The notes under the pieces are model-generated. The model made no database searches and had not been told where the DNA came from. It saw only the letters and a program-made list of their open reading frames with translations. This document shows, in pieces, positions 43,149-47,587 of a DNA stretch of 47,587 nucleotides. The DNA is from Pseudomonadota bacterium (lineage in GTDB: Bacteria; Pseudomonadota; Gammaproteobacteria; Steroidobacterales; Steroidobacteraceae), in assembly GCA_021805865.1 (NCBI GenBank), contig JAJZDX010000034.1, forward strand, positions 1-47,587, read 5' to 3'. How positions within the stretch are numbered: position 1 is the stretch's first letter; each line of letters opens with the position of its first letter. The position numbers and the translations under genes are program-made.

Positions 43149-44819
43149 CTAGGGAGAATGAGACGGGCGCACCTGACTCGCCCGATGCGCACTCTTGGCA
43201 CTTCTGACGTCGAAGAATTCCGGGCCACGTTGCGACATCAACGACCGGGCGAGCTCGATGATGACGCCGTAGCGCAGTTTCTGGGTGGCGGTCGTCGGCA
43301 ACTGATGCACAAAAGCGATGTAACCGGGGAGCTTGAAGTAGGACAGATGCTCCGCCATCTGTTGCAGTAGCCCCTCCGCCGCCTCCTGAGTCGGCGTGAG
43401 GCCGCCATCCGGCACGACGCAGGCAAACACCTCCTCTTCCCGGATTTCATCCGGGACCGGCACCACCGCGGCCTGCCGGACGTTCTTGCAGGCGGCAAGC
43501 ACGGATTCAACTTCGGCGGCGGAGATATTCTCGCCGCTTCGGCGGACGATCTGCTTGCGACGCCCGACAAAGAAATAGTATCCCTCCTCGTTCTGTCGGA
43601 CCAAGTCGCCGGTATGGAGCCACCCGCCTCGCCAGGCCAGCTCGCTCGCCTCGGGATTCCGGTAATAGCCGGAGAAGAACCCTCGACGAGAATCAGGGCC
43701 GCTCGCCCGAACCACCAACTCCCCGATCAAACCCGGTGCGAGCGGATGATCCTGCTCGTCGACGACCATGGCCTCGGAATATTCCGCGGCCGGCCGACCG
43801 ATGCAGCCGGTGCCCACGTGTCGCGCACCTGAATGCGTCGAAATTGTGCCTGCCCCCCCGGTTTCCGTCATGGCCCAGGCTTCGACGAGCGGCACCCCGA
43901 ATCGCTCTTCGAACCGCTGATGATCTGCCGCACGCACGCCTCCACCGAAGCCGAATCGCAGCGCGTGCCGCCGCTCCCGGGGATCTTCCGGTAAATTCAG
44001 CAGCATGCCGGGCATCACCCCCAGGTAGTGCATGACCGTGGCGCCGGTCTCTTGAACCACATCCCACCACTGCCCGGGCCGGAAACGGTCGAGCTGTATG
44101 ATGCAACCGCCAGTGACGATCGCCCCCATACTCGAGAACGCCAGAGCATTCACATGATTAGGGGGAAGCGGCGTGATGAAGCGCTCGCATCCGGCTCTCA
44201 GGGCGCACCGTCCGCCAAGATCCCGATACCAGCGTCCAAACGTCAGAAAATACTCGTTCGAGAGCAGGCAACCTTTGGGCGCGCCCGTGCTGCCGGATGT
44301 AAACACCATGGCTGCGGCCGCGCTCGCGGCGCCACCCGAGCGCGGCTCGCGCGCCGCGGGGAGCGGCTCATCCTGAGACCCGAGACTGGCGATCTGCGCC
44401 ATGCAGCCCTCCTGCGCAGCGCGCTCCAAGGAAGCAAGGTGGCCCGACAGGCAGACCGCGAGGTCCACGTCGCCGTGCCGCAACAGCATACGAATCTCGT
44501 CATTGACCAGATCACCGCCAATTGGCACCAAGGTCGCGCCAACGGAGTTCAAGGCCAGCCAATGCAGGTAGAATTCGGGACGGGACTCGAGAAGCAAAGC
44601 AACGTGGTGACCACGACCGTAAGCGGCGCGACGATACCTGTCGGCGATGCTTTCGGCCCGTAAGCCAGCCTGCTCATAGGTGAGAGTCAGTGGCCCGCCG
44701 GGGCAGCCCTTCGGGATATGAATGAACGGGTTCTGCCCAAAGCGTTTGCGCGTGCGCTCAAAGGCGGCGTAGACGGACTTATCCGAACCCTCACCGCCCA
44801 GTTCAAAGAATCTGTTCAT
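43149..44819 (-). CDS. AMP-dependent acyl-CoA ligase (CaiC-like), copy 2
   Basis: A 556-residue ANL enzyme with P-loop MVFTSGSTGAPKG, AWAMTETGGAG, GWLHTGDLVRQNEEGYYF, RKQIVRRSGENIS, and the catalytic lysine in TTATQKLRYGVI. It is paralogous to the ligase at 33949-35598. The ribosome site before the ATG is weak. It is the first minus-strand gene after the divergent region with the permease. Its substrate is unknown; the acid made by the downstream aldehyde dehydrogenase is a reasonable candidate. Confidence 0.92.
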   Translation of the reverse strand: MNRFFELGGEGSDKSVYAAFERTRKRFGQNPFIHIPKGCPGGPLTLTYEQAGLRAESIADRYRRAAYGRGHHVALLLESRPEFYLHWLALNSVGATLVPIGGDLVNDEIRMLLRHGDVDLAVCLSGHLASLERAAQEGCMAQIASLGSQDEPLPAAREPRSGGAASAAAAMVFTSGSTGAPKGCLLSNEYFLTFGRWYRDLGGRCALRAGCERFITPLPPNHVNALAFSSMGAIVTGGCIIQLDRFRPGQWWDVVQETGATVMHYLGVMPGMLLNLPEDPRERRHALRFGFGGGVRAADHQRFEERFGVPLVEAWAMTETGGAGTISTHSGARHVGTGCIGRPAAEYSEAMVVDEQDHPLAPGLIGELVVRASGPDSRRGFFSGYYRNPEASELAWRGGWLHTGDLVRQNEEGYYFFVGRRKQIVRRSGENISAAEVESVLAACKNVRQAAVVPVPDEIREEEVFACVVPDGGLTPTQEAAEGLLQQMAEHLSYFKLPGYIAFVHQLPTTATQKLRYGVIIELARSLMSQRGPEFFDVRSAKSAHRASQVRPSHSP

Positions 44820-44905
44820 GCCGAGCTAAGCCCCATCTGCCCAGGCACGAGCCCGCCAAGCGGGCGCATGCGGTGTCGGTTCGACCGAATCTGACCAGAA
44901 CTACT

Positions 44906-44947
44906 TTAGACTTGAACTATCTAATGAGACACGGTATACACAAAGCG
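44906..44947 (+). promoter_or_regulatory. Sigma-70 promoter of the permease with an overlapping inverted repeat
   Basis: TTGAAC (44912-44917), a 17-bp spacer and TATACA (44935-44940) form a good plus promoter with a start near 44947. The inverted repeat TTAGA-N9-TCTAA (44906-44924) surrounds the -35 box and is a plausible operator. It could also control the divergent ligase-aminotransferase-ALDH unit, though no clear minus promoter is visible. Confidence 0.6.
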
Positions 44948-45069
44948 CTCGACGCGCAATAGGCGGTGGCGAAGCGCGTTCGTCCCGCCGCACGAGCGTG
45001 CGCGAGCAGCAGCGGAGTTGAGCCTCCGGAAGATGCCCGGGCATCACCATATGAAAGTTGGTATTCGCA

Positions 45070-46569
45070 ATGAACTCTGCCACGCGTGACGCGGAAAAGG
45101 GACAGCTCAGCCATGGCGTGCTCGGTACCTCGGACGTCGTCTTCATGGTCATGGCGGCGGCTGCCCCCATGGCAGTGGTGGTGGGACTCATGCCGCTCGC
45201 GTTTGCCTTTGGCAACGGGGTAGGAATACCGGGGACGTATCTGAGCGCCATAGGGGCCATGGTGCTATTCGCAATCGGCTACGTCCGCATCATTCCTTAC
45301 GTCAAGAATGCCGGAGCATTCTATGCCTACATCAGCGCCAGTATCGGCCGCACAGCCGGTCTGGCGGCCGCCTATGTCGCGGCCTTGTGCTATTTCGCGC
45401 TGGCCGCATCGACGCTCACGGCGTTCGCGTTCTTTTGCGAGCGATTCCTGGCGATAACAACCGGTCTGCACGTCAAGTGGTACCTGTTGGCGTACCTCAG
45501 CATCATACTGATCAGCTTTCTTGCGTACCGCCGCATCACCCTGGCCGCCAAGGCGCTCGCGCTCGCATTGAGCGCCGAAGTCCTAATTATCCTCATTCTC
45601 GACTTTGCGATCGTTGCCCATGTCGGACTCGGCGGACTGCATCTGCGGGACTTCTCGCCCGCCGCCATCTACGCCCCGGGCCTCGGGATCGGCGCCATAT
45701 ATGCGTTCGACAGCATGCTCGGCATCGAGGGTACGGCGATCTATCAGGAGGAGGCCCGCAATGCCCGCGTGACTGTCCCGCGCGCAACCTACATCTCAAT
45801 CGTTCTGGTCGGGCTCTTCTACGTGTTCACGGCATGGTGCCTTAGCTCATCTGTACCGGCAGGGGCCGTGTCCGCTGTCGCAAGAGCAAATCCCGGAGAT
45901 TTCGTGGCAAGCTGCGCCACGCAGTATCTCGGGACTGCGGGCGCCTTGGCGGTCAGCTTCCTGGTCCTCACCAGTTCATTGGCGGCGGTTCTCGGGCTTT
46001 TCAACAACTCGGCAAGGTATCTCTATGCTCTGGCAAGGGATGGCACGCTACCGGCGATTCTCGCCTCGACTCACTCTCACCACAGATCACCGCATGTGGC
46101 GGCAGCTGTGCTGACAGTGGCGCTTGTCGCGATCGTGGCGGTGGCCCAGATCCTGGGGCTCAATCCCTATGTCAACGTCACCACCGCGCTCGTAGGACTC
46201 GGCTCAATCGGACTGATGACACTGCTCGCCGTCACCTCGCTCGGAATTCCTGTTTTTTTCTCCCGAAAGCGCGGTTGCACACCGGGCAATACCCTCGCGC
46301 CGCTGTTGGGCGGCCTGATCATAATCTTGGCCGTGTATCTTGCGTTCAACAACTATTCGTTGCTGACAGGAGTAAAGTCGCCTGTCATCAACCATTTGCC
46401 ATATGTCCTATTACTTGTCGGGGCCATCGGACTGGCGCAAGCAGAATGGCTACGGCGTTACCGGCCCCGCATCTACGAGCGAATCGGTGCGAATCACGTC
46501 GATGAGACTTCGCGAATCTCCGAGGGAGATTTGGCCCCGGAACGCGCGGCGCCTGTGAGCGCGGAGTAG
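45070..46569 (+). CDS. APC-family amino acid/amine permease
   Basis: A 499-residue inner-membrane transporter with about 12 hydrophobic helices. The amino-acid/polyamine/organocation features include the early VMAAAAPMAVVVGLMPLAFAF helix with the glycine-rich GNGVGIPG loop, FDSMLGIEGTAIYQEEARN (TM6 region), and paired late helices. The ATG at 45070 is chosen; an in-frame TTG four codons upstream is possible. It is divergent from the ligase/aminotransferase/ALDH unit and probably imports the amino compound those enzymes use. The C-terminus is short and cytoplasmic. Confidence 0.92.
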   Translation: MNSATRDAEKGQLSHGVLGTSDVVFMVMAAAAPMAVVVGLMPLAFAFGNGVGIPGTYLSAIGAMVLFAIGYVRIIPYVKNAGAFYAYISASIGRTAGLAAAYVAALCYFALAASTLTAFAFFCERFLAITTGLHVKWYLLAYLSIILISFLAYRRITLAAKALALALSAEVLIILILDFAIVAHVGLGGLHLRDFSPAAIYAPGLGIGAIYAFDSMLGIEGTAIYQEEARNARVTVPRATYISIVLVGLFYVFTAWCLSSSVPAGAVSAVARANPGDFVASCATQYLGTAGALAVSFLVLTSSLAAVLGLFNNSARYLYALARDGTLPAILASTHSHHRSPHVAAAVLTVALVAIVAVAQILGLNPYVNVTTALVGLGSIGLMTLLAVTSLGIPVFFSRKRGCTPGNTLAPLLGGLIIILAVYLAFNNYSLLTGVKSPVINHLPYVLLLVGAIGLAQAEWLRRYRPRIYERIGANHVDETSRISEGDLAPERAAPVSAE

Positions 46570-47103
46570 CGTGCGGCACATCCGGAAGATCATCCAGATC
46601 TTCTCGGCCCGACCTCTCGAGAGACCGTGTATTACACCCGCTGCAAAGACGAGCGCTTGAAGGCGCTGTGCTTTTTGCCGACGCACTGAAAGACTGAACA
46701 GACGAGTCTGCTCATGACCGTCCGGATGTCTTCCCGCCTGTTAATCCAATCATACTGACCAGATTAGAATGCCAGCGGTCGCTGGACCGCGAGAACACCC
46801 CAGGCGCCCGGCCGAAGTCCCGCACTACCGTCCATGGCGACTGCCGAGCGCGCCGATGAGGCTCATAAGCCCAGCTCCGAATGCCCCGGATGCCCGTGTT
46901 GATGAGGATTGAATTCCGCCTCTTTCTGGGATCGACACGTATTCCGAGATTTCTGGCATGACGTTTGCCTGTTGCGCAGGGGTCTTCTCATTCGCTCGCC
47001 AAACAACTTCTTGATTCCACAGCCGCTGGGTTTGGCTGCGGTCGTGGGCCCACAGGGGCGGGCCTCACAGCCGGCTCCTGGCGCTGCTTCAGAAACCCAC
47101 CTC
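46570..47103. other. Gene-free stretch between permease and relaxase relic
   Basis: It contains the inverted repeat GAAGATC-ATCCA-GATCTTC at 46585-46603, just after the permease stop and without a T-tract, so at best a weak terminator. No frame shows a recognisable protein. It is probably decayed sequence at the junction with the mobile-element relic. Confidence 0.45.
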
Positions 47104-47587
47104 TCACCCCCCGGAATCATGCGGTTCCTCATCCCCGCCAACACCGAACTTCTCCCTGGCGGACACCTGAGCCGCGGCCAGCACCTTCTCCGGCGGGTTT
47201 GGCGCCGGCATCGAGAGGATGATGTTGTGGACCAGTTTTGGTCTGGCGCGCGCTTTCGCGGTGATCATGCGGCCCCCGATACTGGCCGGCGGACAGTTCA
47301 AGATGCCAGCCGGCGAGATAGGCTCGTTGCGCGTCTTTCCCGGCAATTCGCCCCCCCCTCGTCCGATTCGATCTCGAGCTTTCCCTTTCGGCTGATGTAC
47401 GCGAAATGCGCCACCACGGCGCCGATCTTGGTCCCGCCGCCTGTGACCTTGACCATCAGCTCCGGAGTCCGCCTCACCGTCCGCCGGATCTGCTCGATTT
47501 GCGCGGCGCAGAGCCGATTTCCGGACGATCCCCATCGGCCGAGGCTGGCCGCCTCCAAAATGGACGCTCGCCGGCCGGCAAGCGGAA
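47104..47587 (-). pseudogene. Frameshifted N-terminal remnant of a conjugative relaxase (mobilization nuclease)
   Basis: Two overlapping minus frames together read as the start of a relaxase. The first, open to the window edge, has AAQIEQIRRTVRRTPELMVK, VTGGG and VAHFAYISRKGKLEIESDEG. The second continues GELPGK...PKLVHNIILSMPAPNPPEKV and LAAAQVSAREKFG, then stops at 47104. The switch falls at a C8 run (47351-47358). In the family a segment with LHTD and HPHVH (the metal-binding histidines) should follow KFG. Here it is missing, so the protein cannot be active. It signals a former integrative or mobilizable element next to the catabolic genes. Confidence 0.8.

Noticed and set aside
45051..45089. 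Short leader peptide of 12 codons upstream of and overlapping the permease start
   Set aside because: No ribosome site and no attenuator-type hairpin. The overlap is likely chance.

Overview
This is a high-GC, gene-dense, operon-rich stretch of a proteobacterial chromosome. Two TonB-dependent receptors point to a Gram-negative host. A Nevskiales/Steroidobacterales-like gammaproteobacterium or a sphingomonad would fit, but the sequence alone does not fix the genus. Nearly every gene belongs to catabolism of CoA thioesters, aromatic or N-heteroaromatic acids, or their regulation. No tRNA, rRNA, CRISPR array or intact mobile element was seen. The right edge holds a decayed conjugative relaxase, and two other small gene remnants are present, so this looks like an accessory catabolic region.

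Left module (163-10511, minus strand). One transcription unit encodes a two-domain cupin, a catalytically degenerate SDR, an amidohydrolase, a 3-hydroxyisobutyrate dehydrogenase-like enzyme, an M24 (creatinase/aminopeptidase P fold) hydrolase, and a 2-oxoacid dehydrogenase complex: E1-alpha, E1-beta, E2, with an aldehyde dehydrogenase gene between E1-beta and E2. It starts from a near-consensus promoter with the cupin GTG start just downstream. A second near-consensus promoter on the other strand, with a related operator-like sequence, reads toward a DUF2165 membrane protein and a TonB receptor (11336-14379). An XRE-cupin regulator follows.

Central module (17549-29773). A divergent promoter region of about 100 bp separates cyclase/IorA/IorB (minus) from a seven-gene plus-strand operon: 2-aminobenzoyl-CoA (or salicylyl-CoA) monooxygenase/reductase, SDR, MarR, enoyl-CoA hydratase, acyl-CoA dehydrogenase, Rid protein and an Old Yellow Enzyme relative. 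I propose that the minus arm hydrolyses an isatin-like ring and oxidatively decarboxylates the resulting arylglyoxylate directly to 2-aminobenzoyl-CoA. The plus arm would then dearomatise that CoA ester and beta-oxidise it.

Right module (30089-46569). A minus-strand series encodes a TonB receptor, a CoA ligase, a thiolase-like protein lacking catalytic Cys and His, a DUF35-SDR fusion, a second cyclase and a thioesterase. Beyond an AraC-type regulator lie a second CoA ligase, a class III aminotransferase and an aldehyde dehydrogenase (minus), divergent from an APC-family permease (plus). The thiolase-like/DUF35 pair resembles the steroid side-chain retro-aldolase architecture and is the second unusual system here.

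Catalytic roles are inferred from motifs. Exact substrates are not provable from the sequence.
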